Source of the DNA: Desemzia sp045528445
GTDB taxonomy: Bacteria > Bacillota > Bacilli > Lactobacillales > Carnobacteriaceae
NCBI RefSeq assembly: GCF_045528445.1
Contig: NZ_JBGQQU010000008.1
Span: 18,833-82,832, forward strand
Length of the DNA: 64,000 nt
Direction: 5' to 3'
Shown here in pieces: positions 44,875 through 53,397 of this stretch (positions are counted from its first letter, which is position 1; each line of letters begins with the position of its first letter). The position numbers and the translations under genes are program-made. The notes below the pieces were generated by a model. That model worked only from the letters and a program-made list of their open reading frames with translations, was not told where the DNA came from and searched no databases.

Positions 44875-45660
44875 ATGTCTGTTTACAAATATAACGGCTG
44901 CGGAAATACCTTTGTGATCACGGATTTCAAGAATGGAAAAGACTATTCTATGGAGGCTACCTCTTTGTGTAGTTCAGAACAATTTGATACAGATGGCTTA
45001 ATCGTCGTCAAACAAAATCCGCTAGAGATGCTGCTGTTTAACCGTGACGGTTCCGAAGCTCCAATGTGCGGAAATGGGATTCGTTGTTTTGCCAAATATG
45101 TCCTAGACAAAGGTTTGACCACAGAAGAACGATTTCCTGTACAAACATTAGCTGGTGAGATGAACGTAGACATTCTTCAAAATGAGCCGTTCTACTGCGA
45201 AGTAAATATTGGTCGACCTGATTACTCAAACCATGCTTTTGATGCTGCTGACGATGCTGCTTACATCAATCGGACGATCTCTATTGATGGAGAAGACGTC
45301 ACGTTCACCAGTTTGTTTATGGGTACTGTGCATACAGTTGTTTTCGTAGAAGATGCAGTAGCCATGCTGGAGACCGATTTAGGAGAAAAACTGTGCCATC
45401 ATCCATTGTTTGCTCACCAAACAAATGTCAATTTTGTCCAAGTGCTGAATCGTAAAGAAATCATCGTGCGAACATTTGAACGTGGTGTCGGCTGGACATT
45501 GGCTTGCGGTACTGGCTGCAGCGCCAGCTTTGTGGTAGCTAGAGACGCAGGTTTAGTTGAAGATCGTGTAAAAGTACATCTAGAACAAGGAACATTGACT
45601 ATCTCAGGTACAGAGGACATTTTCATGAATGGACCCGCTGTATTTGAATACAAAAAATAG
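44875..45660 (+). CDS. dapF: diaminopimelate epimerase
   Basis: A 261-residue cofactor-free epimerase converting LL- to meso-diaminopimelate, needed for peptidoglycan or lysine. The two catalytic Cys are in MCGNGIRCFAKY (near residue 65) and TLACGTGCSASF (near 210). The N-terminal YNGCGNTFV replaces the more common GAGNDF form. AAAAGGAG lies eight bases before the ATG at 44875. It is first in a two-gene operon with dapH, under a lysine riboswitch. Confidence 0.9.
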   Translation: MSVYKYNGCGNTFVITDFKNGKDYSMEATSLCSSEQFDTDGLIVVKQNPLEMLLFNRDGSEAPMCGNGIRCFAKYVLDKGLTTEERFPVQTLAGEMNVDILQNEPFYCEVNIGRPDYSNHAFDAADDAAYINRTISIDGEDVTFTSLFMGTVHTVVFVEDAVAMLETDLGEKLCHHPLFAHQTNVNFVQVLNRKEIIVRTFERGVGWTLACGTGCSASFVVARDAGLVEDRVKVHLEQGTLTISGTEDIFMNGPAVFEYKK

Positions 45661-45701
45661 CTTTAGTGACTTAACTATTGAATTCTTAGGAGGAAATAAT
45701 A

Positions 45702-46397
45702 TTGAACGCACAAGAAATTATCCGATTTATTAAAGAAGCTAAAAAACGAACACCTGTGAAAGCTTACATCAATCTAAACGAAGCCATTGATTTCCCTAAT
45801 TGTAAAGTATTTGGGGAAGGACTATCAAAAGTTGTCTTCGGTGATTACGAAGATTTGAAAGCCATTCTTGAAGAGAACAAAGAGCGTATCAATGATGTTG
45901 AACTAGAATACGACCGTAGAAATAGTGCTGTGCCTTTACTGGATACTACTAATGTAAATGCACGAATAGAACCTGGAGCGTTCATTCGAGATCAAGTAGA
46001 GATTCACGACCATGCAGTAATCATGATGGGGGCTATCATCAATATTGGCGCTATTGTCGGCGAAAATAGTATGATCGATATGGGAGCAATTCTCGGTGGC
46101 CGAGCTATCGTTGGTAAAAATTGTCACATCGGTGCCGGCGCCGTTTTAGCTGGAGTGGTCGAACCCGCTTCAGCCACTCCTGTAATTGTAGAAGACGATG
46201 TCTTGATCGGCGCGAATGCTGTCGTTATCGAAGGTGTTCGGATCGGCAAAGGTAGCGTGGTCGCCGCTGGAGCAGTGGTGATCGAGAATGTTCCAGAAAA
46301 TGTGGTAGTTGGCGGCATTCCGGCGCGTATTTTAAAAGCAAAAGATGAAAAAACAGCCAGCAATACTGAATTGATCGCTGCTTTGCGAGAATTGTAA
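45702..46397 (+). CDS. dapH: tetrahydrodipicolinate N-acetyltransferase
   Basis: A 231-residue left-handed beta-helix acetyltransferase of the acetyl branch of diaminopimelate synthesis. The N-terminal alpha/beta part (residues 1-85) is followed by hexapeptide repeats from ARIEPGAFIRDQVEIHDHAV (near 88) to GVRIGKGSVVAAGAVV (near 185), the active-site His being in GKNCHIGAGAVLAG. DapH of Firmicutes has the same length. The start is TTG at 45702, with AGGAGG upstream. It follows dapF by 41 bases. With PatA and DapF it forms most of the pathway; the deacetylase is not securely identified in the window. Confidence 0.9.
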   Translation: MNAQEIIRFIKEAKKRTPVKAYINLNEAIDFPNCKVFGEGLSKVVFGDYEDLKAILEENKERINDVELEYDRRNSAVPLLDTTNVNARIEPGAFIRDQVEIHDHAVIMMGAIINIGAIVGENSMIDMGAILGGRAIVGKNCHIGAGAVLAGVVEPASATPVIVEDDVLIGANAVVIEGVRIGKGSVVAAGAVVIENVPENVVVGGIPARILKAKDEKTASNTELIAALREL

Positions 46398-46454
46398 AAT
46401 AAAAAAAATGCCATCCCAAAAGATACGCTGCTTCTAAAGTGTCGAAAGTCCATT

Positions 46455-46551
46455 TGCGTTCCTTTTTTGAGGCAATCTCCTCTTAAAGGGAACGTAATTT
46501 AATTTTATGTTCCCTTTTTCCAAAAAAATGAATGCAATAGGGAACGCAAAA
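46455..46551. repeat. short array with GTTCCC/GGGAAC arms, about 52-bp period
   Basis: GCGTTCC...GGGAACG (centre near 46475) and TGTTCCC...GGGAACGC (centre near 46527) are two inverted pairs about 52 bases apart. The layout is that of the 52-bp arrays but with a third arm sequence. At 46605-46640 a lone TTAGAGCCATTTGAAGC stretch resembles the CCATTT array unit. Confidence 0.55.
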
Positions 46552-46590
46552 AAGCGAGGAACTGGTATATTTCACCGTTTCCTCGCTCCT
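46551..46590 (-). terminator. terminator of the mccA-luxS operon
   Basis: AGCGAGGAAACGG and its complement CCAGTTCCTCGCT pair and run into TTTTTT on the minus strand. Confidence 0.8.
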
Positions 46591-46646
46591 CATTTTCTAA
46601 TTGGTTAGAGCCATTTGAAGCGCAATCTCCTACTAGACGAATCTAC

Positions 46647-47126
46647 CTATTCTGCTTCTGCGTGTTCAAATACTAAATGCCATTCATTGCGCTTAGCTAA
46701 GAAGTCACGAGCAATTTGCTGTGCTCCCGCTAAAGTGTGGTGAGCTGCCCAGCCACATTGTTTTTCATTGCTGGCTGGAACTTCTGTAGCCACCAATACA
46801 TCTTTCATTGTTTTTTCAAGTAATCCCAAGATATCTTTATAATCTTCGTGGTTCACAACTGTCAAATAAAAACCTGTTTGGCATCCCATCGGTCCGAAAT
46901 CAACCACGTAATCTGCATGATTGCGGATCAATTCAGCCGTCAAATGTTCTAAAGAATGAACAGACATCATATCCAAATGTTCTTTATTGGGTTGTGCCAT
47001 ACGCACATCATATTTTAAAATACGGTCCCCATTTAGTCCTGTTTTCTCACTCGCTAAACGTACATACGGGGCACGGACTTTTGTATGATCCAAGTTAAAA
47101 CTTTCAACATTCATTTTTTCTGACAT
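46647..47126 (-). CDS. luxS: S-ribosylhomocysteine lyase
   Basis: A 159-residue iron/zinc enzyme that splits S-ribosylhomocysteine into homocysteine and the autoinducer-2 precursor. Metal ligands are in HSLEHLTAELIRNH (near residue 54) and the Cys of EKQCGWAAHH (near 127); FGPMGCQTGFYL holds the catalytic Cys (near 84). A GGAG site precedes the ATG. It is the last gene of mccA-mccB-yrrT-luxS, so homocysteine released here is passed to MccA/MccB for cysteine. The usual companion mtnN (adenosylhomocysteine nucleosidase) is not in the operon. Confidence 0.95.
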   Translation of the reverse strand: MSEKMNVESFNLDHTKVRAPYVRLASEKTGLNGDRILKYDVRMAQPNKEHLDMMSVHSLEHLTAELIRNHADYVVDFGPMGCQTGFYLTVVNHEDYKDILGLLEKTMKDVLVATEVPASNEKQCGWAAHHTLAGAQQIARDFLAKRNEWHLVFEHAEAE

Positions 47127-47147
47127 ACTAAAAACTCCTTTTTTAGT

Positions 47148-47792
47148 TTAATTTGCTTTCTTACCTTCTACGATCCAAACATACGGGTTCATTTGCGTAA
47201 ATGAAACGCTGAAACCAGCATCCTTGAAAGAGCGATACAAATCGGGTATCAAGGGATAGTATTCTCGTTTTAGATCTTCTTCTAGCTCATAAAATTGGTT
47301 GTGAGCAGCTTCAGCTAGCTTTTGCTCATAAGAATCTCGGTCTATAAACATGGTATCTGCAAAAACTACGCTTCCTCCATCTTCCAGAAGCTCATAATAT
47401 TGATGCAGAACTTCTGCTTTCTCGTTGGCATTCAAATGGTGGAACACATATGAACTCAAAATAGTGTTTATTTTGTAAGGAGGCAACGGAAAAGTTTGCA
47501 TATCCCCATCAATAATATCGACAGTTCCCAACAGTTTAGCATCTGCTAGCTGCCTCATTTCTCCAGAAGGCTCAATGGGATAAACTCTTTTCCCCGCCGC
47601 CAACAGTTTTCGCGTTAAATTTCCAGTCCCGACCCCCAGCTCCAGAACAAATTCGCCACTTCGTTTGACCAGTTCTTGCAAAATCGAGTCGTATCCTAAA
47701 AAAACTTCCTTGTACTCTTCATCTTCTCCAGTTACAAAATCATCGTAATCCGTTGCCCAATCTGTGAAAATATCCAGAAACTCTCTTCCCAT
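47148..47792 (-). CDS. yrrT: class I SAM-dependent methyltransferase (YrrT-like)
   Basis: A 214-residue Rossmann methyltransferase with the SAM-binding motif LELGVGTGNLTRKL (near residue 58), the acidic end of strand two (YPIEPSGEM) and DGDMQTFPLPP near 95. YrrT in Bacillus sits in the yrrT-mtnN-mccA-mccB operon and is thought to use methionine-derived SAM; its methyl acceptor is unknown. The ATG is 4 bases after the mccB stop, with GGAGGG in the end of mccB. Position and similarity both support the name. Confidence 0.82.
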   Translation of the reverse strand: MGREFLDIFTDWATDYDDFVTGEDEEYKEVFLGYDSILQELVKRSGEFVLELGVGTGNLTRKLLAAGKRVYPIEPSGEMRQLADAKLLGTVDIIDGDMQTFPLPPYKINTILSSYVFHHLNANEKAEVLHQYYELLEDGGSVVFADTMFIDRDSYEQKLAEAAHNQFYELEEDLKREYYPLIPDLYRSFKDAGFSVSFTQMNPYVWIVEGKKAN

Positions 47793-47795
47793 TCA

Positions 47796-48953
47796 TTATC
47801 CCTCCATAGATGATGAAACATGTGTTAAAGCCTGCTCTAAATCTGCGATCAAATCTTCAGCATCTTCCAAGCCTACTGAGAATCTGACCAATTCATCTTT
47901 GATACCTGATTTTTCGCGGTCTTCTTTAGGAATGGAACCGTGAGTCATTAAGGCTGGAATCTCGATCAGACTTTCGACTGCTCCCAAGCTTTCCGCTAAA
48001 GTGATCAATTCCAGCTTCTCTACAAATGCTTTAGCAGATAGTCCTTCTTTCAATTCGAATGAGACCATTCCGCCAAATCCGCTTGTTTGTTTCTTCGCGA
48101 TCTCATGTCCGACATGGCTTTCTAATCCAGGATAGTAAACTTTTTCGATAGCCGCATGATTGTCTAAGTACTCTACGATAGCTGCAGCATTTTTTTCATG
48201 AGCATCCATCCGAATACCTAATGTTTTAATCCCGCGTTGTAAAATCCAGCTATCTTGTGGTCCTAAAATACCGCCGATCGCATTTTGCAGAAAACCAATT
48301 TGTTCCGCTATTTGTGAGTCACTTGTAGTTACTAGACCAGCCACGATGTCACTGTGCCCACCTAGATATTTAGATGCGCTGTGTAAGACAATATCCGCAC
48401 CTAATGTCAATGGACGTTGATGATAAGGTGTAGCAAATGTATTGTCTACAATCGTTATCAAATCGTGTTTTTTAGCGATTTCAGCCACTGCTTGAATATC
48501 AGTGATTTTCAATAATGGATTAGTAGGCGATTCTAAGAAAACGGCTTTTGTTTCTGGAAGAATAGCTGGTTCGATAGTCGTTAAATCACTCGTATCTACT
48601 ACCGTAAAGGTCAACCCCAATCTTTTCAATACAGAATTGATCAGACGATAAGTTCCACCGTACACATCGTCACCTACTATGATATGATCCCCTTGTGAAA
48701 ATAACGAGAAAATAGTATGCGTTCCTGCTGAACCAGAGGCGAAAGCAAATCCTTTGACTCCACCTTCAATATCTTTGATCAATTCTTCGACTGCAAAGCG
48801 AGTCGGGTTGCCCGTTCGTGAATATTCAAATCCTTTATGCACCCCTACTTTTTCTTGTTTGTACGTTGATGTTTGATAAATCGGCACATTCACTGCACCT
48901 GTTGCTTTGTCTCGACTGATTCCACCATGGATAAGAGCTGTTTTTAAATTCAT
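47796..48953 (-). CDS. mccB: cystathionine gamma-lyase/homocysteine gamma-lyase
   Basis: A 385-residue PLP enzyme of the Cys/Met metabolism family that cleaves cystathionine to cysteine. The PLP Lys is in LHSASKYLGGHSDIVAG (near residue 195); YSRTGNPTR (near 45) and FASGSAGTHTIF (near 75) are standard. Whether it is strictly MccB or a cystathionine beta-lyase (MetC) cannot be settled by eye, but the mccA-mccB-yrrT-luxS order favours reverse transsulfuration. It overlaps mccA by four bases (ATGA) and is translationally coupled to it. Confidence 0.9.
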   Translation of the reverse strand: MNLKTALIHGGISRDKATGAVNVPIYQTSTYKQEKVGVHKGFEYSRTGNPTRFAVEELIKDIEGGVKGFAFASGSAGTHTIFSLFSQGDHIIVGDDVYGGTYRLINSVLKRLGLTFTVVDTSDLTTIEPAILPETKAVFLESPTNPLLKITDIQAVAEIAKKHDLITIVDNTFATPYHQRPLTLGADIVLHSASKYLGGHSDIVAGLVTTSDSQIAEQIGFLQNAIGGILGPQDSWILQRGIKTLGIRMDAHEKNAAAIVEYLDNHAAIEKVYYPGLESHVGHEIAKKQTSGFGGMVSFELKEGLSAKAFVEKLELITLAESLGAVESLIEIPALMTHGSIPKEDREKSGIKDELVRFSVGLEDAEDLIADLEQALTHVSSSMEG

Positions 48954-49882
48954 TTTGTCTGATTCTCCTTTTGATAGATATTTTTACTTAAATAACGTTC
49001 ACTGCTGTCTGGAAAAATAGTCACGATCGTACTTCCTGAAGGCAGCATTTCTGCTTCTTTCATACTGGCTGCAAATGCTGCTCCACTTGAGCTTCCTACC
49101 AACAGACCTGATTTTCTTGCTAATTCTCTGGCATAGAAAAAGGCTTCTTCATCCGAAATAGTGTAGACAGCATCAAATTGTTCTCTCTTCATAAAGTCAG
49201 GCATAAATTCCATTCCAATACCTTCCGTTTCATGGCCGTGAACTGGTCCTCCTGAAATGATCGAGCCTTCTGGTTCAACGATCGCCGTTCGGATGCGGCT
49301 GTCCCATTCTTTTAGATAAGCAGCTGTCCCTGTAAACGTCCCGCCACTGCCTGCACCTGCCACAAATGAAGTCAACTTCTCATTTTCTAAGTCCCGTTTG
49401 ATTTCCGGACCGAGTGTTTCGTAATACGTTAAAGGATTAGCCGGATTTTCAAACTGCAATGGAATATAACTATTGGAGATTGCTTGCTGCAGTTCGCGAG
49501 CTTTTTCGATCGCTCCTGTGATGCCTTTTTCAGTAGGTGTATGCACGATTTCTCCTCCCAAAGCCTCCATCAATATTTGTTTTTCCAGACTGAATTTTTC
49601 TGGAACCGTAAAAATCGTCCGCAAGCCAAAATTTTGTGCTGCCAGAGCCAACCCAATACCTGTGTTGCCGGCAGTTGGTTCGATGATCGTGGTATCTTTA
49701 TTGATCCATCCTTTATCGAACCCGTCCTGCAGCAGTTTGAAGCCTAAACGATCTTTTACACTGCCGCCAGGATTGAACGATTCCAGTTTGGCTAGGATAC
49801 GGTTGCCATTTGGAATTTTGATTCCTTCAATTTCGACAAGCGGGGTGTTCCCAATCAAGTCTATGATTGTTTTAACAGGCAT
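48950..49882 (-). CDS. mccA: cystathionine beta-synthase/cysteine synthase family protein
   Basis: A 310-residue PLP enzyme (beta family). PLP Lys is in NPGGSVKDRLG (near residue 42), the substrate loop is EPTAGNTGIGLA (near 70), and the phosphate-binding GAGSGGTFTG is near 177. In the mccA-mccB pairing it joins O-acetylserine or serine with homocysteine to make cystathionine; a CysK role is the alternative. AAAAGGAG precedes the ATG. It heads the operon and is preceded by a Cys-rich leader peptide and a terminator, so cysteine supply probably controls read-through. Confidence 0.9.
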   Translation of the reverse strand: MPVKTIIDLIGNTPLVEIEGIKIPNGNRILAKLESFNPGGSVKDRLGFKLLQDGFDKGWINKDTTIIEPTAGNTGIGLALAAQNFGLRTIFTVPEKFSLEKQILMEALGGEIVHTPTEKGITGAIEKARELQQAISNSYIPLQFENPANPLTYYETLGPEIKRDLENEKLTSFVAGAGSGGTFTGTAAYLKEWDSRIRTAIVEPEGSIISGGPVHGHETEGIGMEFMPDFMKREQFDAVYTISDEEAFFYARELARKSGLLVGSSSGAAFAASMKEAEMLPSGSTIVTIFPDSSERYLSKNIYQKENQTK

Positions 49883-49911
49883 TTTTTTACTCCTTTTCTA
49901 ATTTAAGGTAC

Positions 49912-49951
49912 AAAAAAAGCGCACATGAGTAACGTTCTACTCATGCACACT
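49912..49951 (-). terminator. attenuator terminator before mccA
   Basis: On the minus strand AGTGTGCATGAGTA and TACTCATGTGCGCT form a stem of 14 pairs, four of them G-U, then seven T. It ends about 30 bases before the mccA start. Its 5' arm GCATGAGT (49946-49939) is also complementary to ACTCATGC inside the upstream leader ORF (50119-50112), offering an antiterminator pairing. Confidence 0.85.
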
Positions 49952-50087
49952 TTGGCATTCATCATTTGTTTTTATAAGTGTTTTCAACAGAACAAACTAG
50001 TTTCATTCCTTTAAATCCAATTATGGAGAAAAAGATTGTATGAAACCGTTATCTGTCTTTATAGAAAAGCACTATAAAAAGAGAGAA

Positions 50088-50177
50088 TTACGCAAATGAG
50101 TCTGGTGTTAAGCATGAGTGTTTATTTTCATTTAAACAACAACAACATACTAAACAACAACAGTTCATTTTGCGCAT
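50088..50177 (-). CDS. Cys-rich leader peptide of the mccA operon
   Basis: A 29-codon ORF with an AGGAGA ribosome binding site (50190-50185) seven bases before its ATG. It reads MRKMN, three Cys, Leu-Val, four Cys, Leu, then NENKHSCLTPDSFA and TAA: eight Cys in 29 residues, seven of them in nine consecutive positions, all TGT. Seven clustered Cys codons upstream of a terminator and a cysteine-synthesis operon is the classic layout of ribosome-stalling attenuation, as in trp or his leaders. The ORF ends (50081-50096) are complementary to its beginning (50169-50188), and the His-Ser-Cys codons can pair with the terminator arm. The control model is inferred; the ORF, spacing and complementarity are seen directly. 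Confidence 0.82.
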   Translation of the reverse strand: MRKMNCCCLVCCCCLNENKHSCLTPDSFA

Positions 50178-50452
50178 GGAATTCTCTCCTTTCTTTTTTA
50201 CGTATTTTTTAACTAAGATCATCTTACACAACTAATTTTTTTCTGTCAAATTTTTTTTAATTTTATTTTTCTAAGTTGTAAATTTATTGTTGCATCTCTT
50301 CCGATTTTATATATTTATTAATTTCCCCACTCATACCCTTCCGAATAAAACAGCTTTTACAAGCTCTTTCGTTTTTATTGTCTCAATTTCTGTGTTACAA
50401 AGAGGATACAGATAATTAGCGGAAAAAACATTTGGTAAAGGAGATTTTAACA

Positions 50453-51793
50453 ATGGAAAAAAAATTCGATATAGTAGTCATTGGTAGTGGTGTAGGTGGT
50501 ATGGCAGCAGCTTCTGGTTTAGCCTCTGCGGGTAAAAAAGTTGCTATAATAGAGGAAGATCTATGGGGAGGAACTTGTCCAAACCGAGGTTGTGATCCAA
50601 AAAAAGTTTTGGTTTCCGCCGTTGAGGCTATAGATCGTGCCCAGCAACTACAAGGTAAAGGATTAGAAACTGTCCCTCATGTGAATTGGACAGAACTCAT
50701 GGCTTTTAAAGAAACATTCACTGCCCCTGTGCCGAAACAAAGTAAAGAAAGCTTGGAATCGTCTGGAGTAGAAACGTTCACTGGCAAGGCAGAATTTATC
50801 AATAGCCAAACTTTACAAGTAAATGAAGACAAACTAAAAGCGGAGCACTTTGTCATTGCCACTGGTGCACGTCCCTCATTGCTGGATATTGAAGGGAAAA
50901 AGCATTTCCTAAACAGTAATGACTTTTTGTCTCTTCCAGAAATGCCTGATACTATCACCTTAGTGGGCGGTGGTTATATCTCTTTTGAATTTGCGGCCAT
51001 CGCTAATGCGGCAGGTGCGAAAGTACATGTGATCCAACACAATGATAGTCCTCTTAAAGCCTTTGACCGAGAACTGGTCGACCTTCTAATAGAACAATTA
51101 GAAGCTAAAGGGGTAACTTTCCATTTGAACGTAGAAGTTTCTAAGATCGAAGCGACTTCGAATGGTTATTCATTATTTGATGATTCGAGCTTTCAATTAG
51201 ACAGCGATTTAGTTTTCTGTACTACAGGACGTATACCGAATACGGAAGCATTAGCCCTTGAAAATGCCGGAGTTGAGTGGGATAAAAAAGGGATCACTGT
51301 TAATGATTCTCTCCAAACAAGCAATCCAGCTATTTTTGCGATCGGAGATGTTTTGTCTAAAACCCAACCTAAATTGACCCCTGTTTCGAGTTTTGAAGCG
51401 GACTATTTAGTGTCACATTTGACTGGACAAAATACTGATCCTATATCTTATCCAAGCATTCCTACGATGGTTTTTTCCGGTCCCAAATTAGCCCAAGTTG
51501 GCGTAACGCCAGAAACAGCAGCGAATAACGAAAATGACTACGAGTTGTCCACTATAGACGCCAGTAAGTGGTTCAGTTACAGACGATTAAACGAGTCTAT
51601 CTCAAAAATCAAAGTTGTTACAGATAAGAAAACTGGTTTATTAGTAGGCGCCACTTGTTTGAACAATGAAGCAGATGAACTGATCAATTATTTCAGCCAG
51701 CTGATCGAGCAAAAAGTTACCGCTGCAGCAGTCTCTAAACACATTTTTGCTTATCCAACTATTGCCAGCGATTTGTCTTATTTTTATTCTTGA
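50453..51793 (+). CDS. glutathione-reductase-like pyridine nucleotide-disulfide oxidoreductase
   Basis: A 446-residue flavoprotein disulfide reductase. The FAD motif is VVIGSGVGGMAAA (near residue 8), the redox pair is in GGTCPNRGCDPKK (Cys at about 41 and 46), the NAD(P)H site is LVGGGYISFEFAA (near 170) and the second FAD site AIFAIGDVL (near 295). The C-terminus ends HIFAYPTIASDLSYFYS; the usual HPT...E catalytic dyad is replaced by an AYPT form. It is therefore a glutathione- or other thiol-reductase relative. AAAGGAG supports the ATG at 50453; the frame opens at 50432. It is divergent from the Cys leader of the mccA operon, which may link thiol supply and thiol redox. Confidence 0.85.
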   Translation: MEKKFDIVVIGSGVGGMAAASGLASAGKKVAIIEEDLWGGTCPNRGCDPKKVLVSAVEAIDRAQQLQGKGLETVPHVNWTELMAFKETFTAPVPKQSKESLESSGVETFTGKAEFINSQTLQVNEDKLKAEHFVIATGARPSLLDIEGKKHFLNSNDFLSLPEMPDTITLVGGGYISFEFAAIANAAGAKVHVIQHNDSPLKAFDRELVDLLIEQLEAKGVTFHLNVEVSKIEATSNGYSLFDDSSFQLDSDLVFCTTGRIPNTEALALENAGVEWDKKGITVNDSLQTSNPAIFAIGDVLSKTQPKLTPVSSFEADYLVSHLTGQNTDPISYPSIPTMVFSGPKLAQVGVTPETAANNENDYELSTIDASKWFSYRRLNESISKIKVVTDKKTGLLVGATCLNNEADELINYFSQLIEQKVTAAAVSKHIFAYPTIASDLSYFYS

Positions 51794-51894
51794 TCTGAAC
51801 AAAATTTTTCTGATTTTTGTCTGATGAATCATTGCCTAGTGTAAACTATTCGGTGGTAGAGACTAAAGATGACGATTGTTTTTTAAGTTGACAA

Positions 51895-51966
51895 AAAAAG
51901 AGGAAGACCATTGCTAGACTTATAGGTTTGAGCGCCTCATTAGCAGCATAAAGATTGGTCTTCCTT
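51895..51966 (+). terminator. hairpin after the disulfide reductase gene
   Basis: GGAAGACCA and TGGTCTTCC enclose an inner pair GCTA/TAGC and a TTATAG stretch reminiscent of the 124-bp units. The T tail is weak, so it may not be a simple terminator. Confidence 0.4.
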
Positions 51967-52088
51967 GGAAATTATTTTAAGAGAATGATTGATTTAATAA
52001 AGAAGGTGACGTTTTTTTTATATTCCCTCCATAGACCCATTTCTGAAACCAAGATAAAAAACTTTTTACTTCATCCCTTTAATCAATG

Positions 52089-52518
52089 AAGAACCACTCT
52101 CTGCAACGATCGTTAAATAGATTCATGCTGATTTAACGGATCGCTTGCAGCAGTATGATAAAGGACAATTTAAAAAGAACGAAAGTATGCTTATAGGTGC
52201 AGAATTTCAAACAGCTTCTTCAGCTGAAACGTCCTTACTCATAATGCAACTAATCTATAATTTTCAACACCGATCGGAAACGAATAGAATAAGCAATGTC
52301 AAGCTTTTAGCCATTTTAGATACATACAATTTGAACTACTTTGTCCATTCTCGGATGAATATGGGTGAACAGGTCGGATGATCATGATATACTCTTTATT
52401 ACAAGAAGGATTTCCGCTGCTTATTATTGAAAAAGAAACCAAAGCTAAGCATGTCGAATTTTTGGCAGGAACATTTTTATTGAAACTGAGTCGATTATCG
52501 CGTAAATTTGACATATAG
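52089..52518 (+). pseudogene. Fic-family protein remnant (copy A)
   Basis: The stretch matches the second half of a Fic protein with stops and altered frames: TIVK, then QQYDKGQFKKNES, GAEFQTASSAETS, LLAILDTY, and a ruined catalytic motif (FVHSRMNMGEQVGR in place of HxFxDGNGRxxR), then LIIEKETKAKHVEFLAG across a frame change. It aligns along its length with the second remnant at 57788-58464. No working Fic AMP transferase can come from it. The region 51967-52088 before it has no gene. Confidence 0.75.
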
Positions 52519-52708
52519 AACACCTCTGTTTTGTATTTTCGTCAAATCTACATTAACAGAAAGGTGTTTTTTTTCACGCACCAAATGGGTGAAAAAATAA
52601 ATTCCTTATAAACATTTAAGAAACACGGTTTTAGATCCCAAACTTATAAAACTATGAATTATCTAGGTCGTACTTTTAAACTTAATAAGATTCACTAGGA
52701 GGCACTTT

Positions 52709-53227
52709 ATGAATAATGAAGAGAGTATTACTACGCGAGTAGAATTAACAGAAAAAGAATATGTATTTTTATCTTTATATATGAAAATAAGGTCTACTGC
52801 ATTCGTTCTAATATGCTTTTTTTTCCTTTATATAGCAGTTTTTTATGTATTAATAAAAATTCCGTTACTTATGAATATCATCATTTCTGCTGTATTAATT
52901 CTTTTTATTATACTTCCGATAATATTCTTTGTTTTAAGCTATAGGGCTAGGAAAGAATATAGAAGTAATTATAGTTTACGAAAAGAAGTAATAATTAAGT
53001 TTAGCGATTTAGGCTTTGATTTGACTACAGAAAATAGCGAAAATCATCGTGAATGGACTTACTTATATTCAATCAGAGAACTAAAATATGGTTTTGTTTT
53101 CTACTATTCTGCTTATACGGCAACTTTATTTCCAAAAAGATGTTTTGATTCTAAAAAAGATATAGACTTCTTTAAAGACTTAGTTTCTAACCATTTAGAT
53201 TCTAATAAAGTGCATTTCAGAAGTTAA
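52709..53227 (+). CDS. YcxB-like membrane protein (copy A)
   Basis: A 172-residue protein with two membrane helices (residues 32-53 and 55-78) and a C-terminal cytoplasmic part whose pattern (REWTYLYSIRELKYGFVFYYSAYTATLFPKRCF...DIDFFKDLV) fits YcxB-like domains: a conserved Trp, then a strand with Pro-Lys/Arg and Phe. Function unknown. AGGAGG precedes the ATG. A second, distant copy lies at 58499-59040, and each copy follows a Fic remnant. Codon use is very AT-rich compared with the opp or mal genes, which suggests acquired DNA. Confidence 0.65.
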   Translation: MNNEESITTRVELTEKEYVFLSLYMKIRSTAFVLICFFFLYIAVFYVLIKIPLLMNIIISAVLILFIILPIIFFVLSYRARKEYRSNYSLRKEVIIKFSDLGFDLTTENSENHREWTYLYSIRELKYGFVFYYSAYTATLFPKRCFDSKKDIDFFKDLVSNHLDSNKVHFRS

Positions 53228-53340
53228 ATGGTTACTAACCTGTAAAAGAATAATTGTCATATTAATAATTTCTAATTATTAATATGCAATTAGAGATACA
53301 CTCATTAAATAGTTAGTGTTATTAATTACCTAAATAAAAA

Positions 53341-53386
53341 ATTAAGGATGATTTGACTTAAGCTCATACCATCCTTAATTTTATTG
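53341..53386. terminator. bidirectional terminator
   Basis: ATTAAGGATG and CATCCTTAAT pair, with an A-rich and a T-rich flank. It lies between the convergent YcxB-like and DUF1906 genes. Confidence 0.75.
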
Positions 53387-53397
53387 TTTAAAATACT

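Noticed and set aside
49912..50190. SAM or T-box riboswitch controlling mccA
   Set aside because: Neither the S-box core nor a T-box sequence is found; the leader has instead a translated Cys-rich ORF and a terminator.
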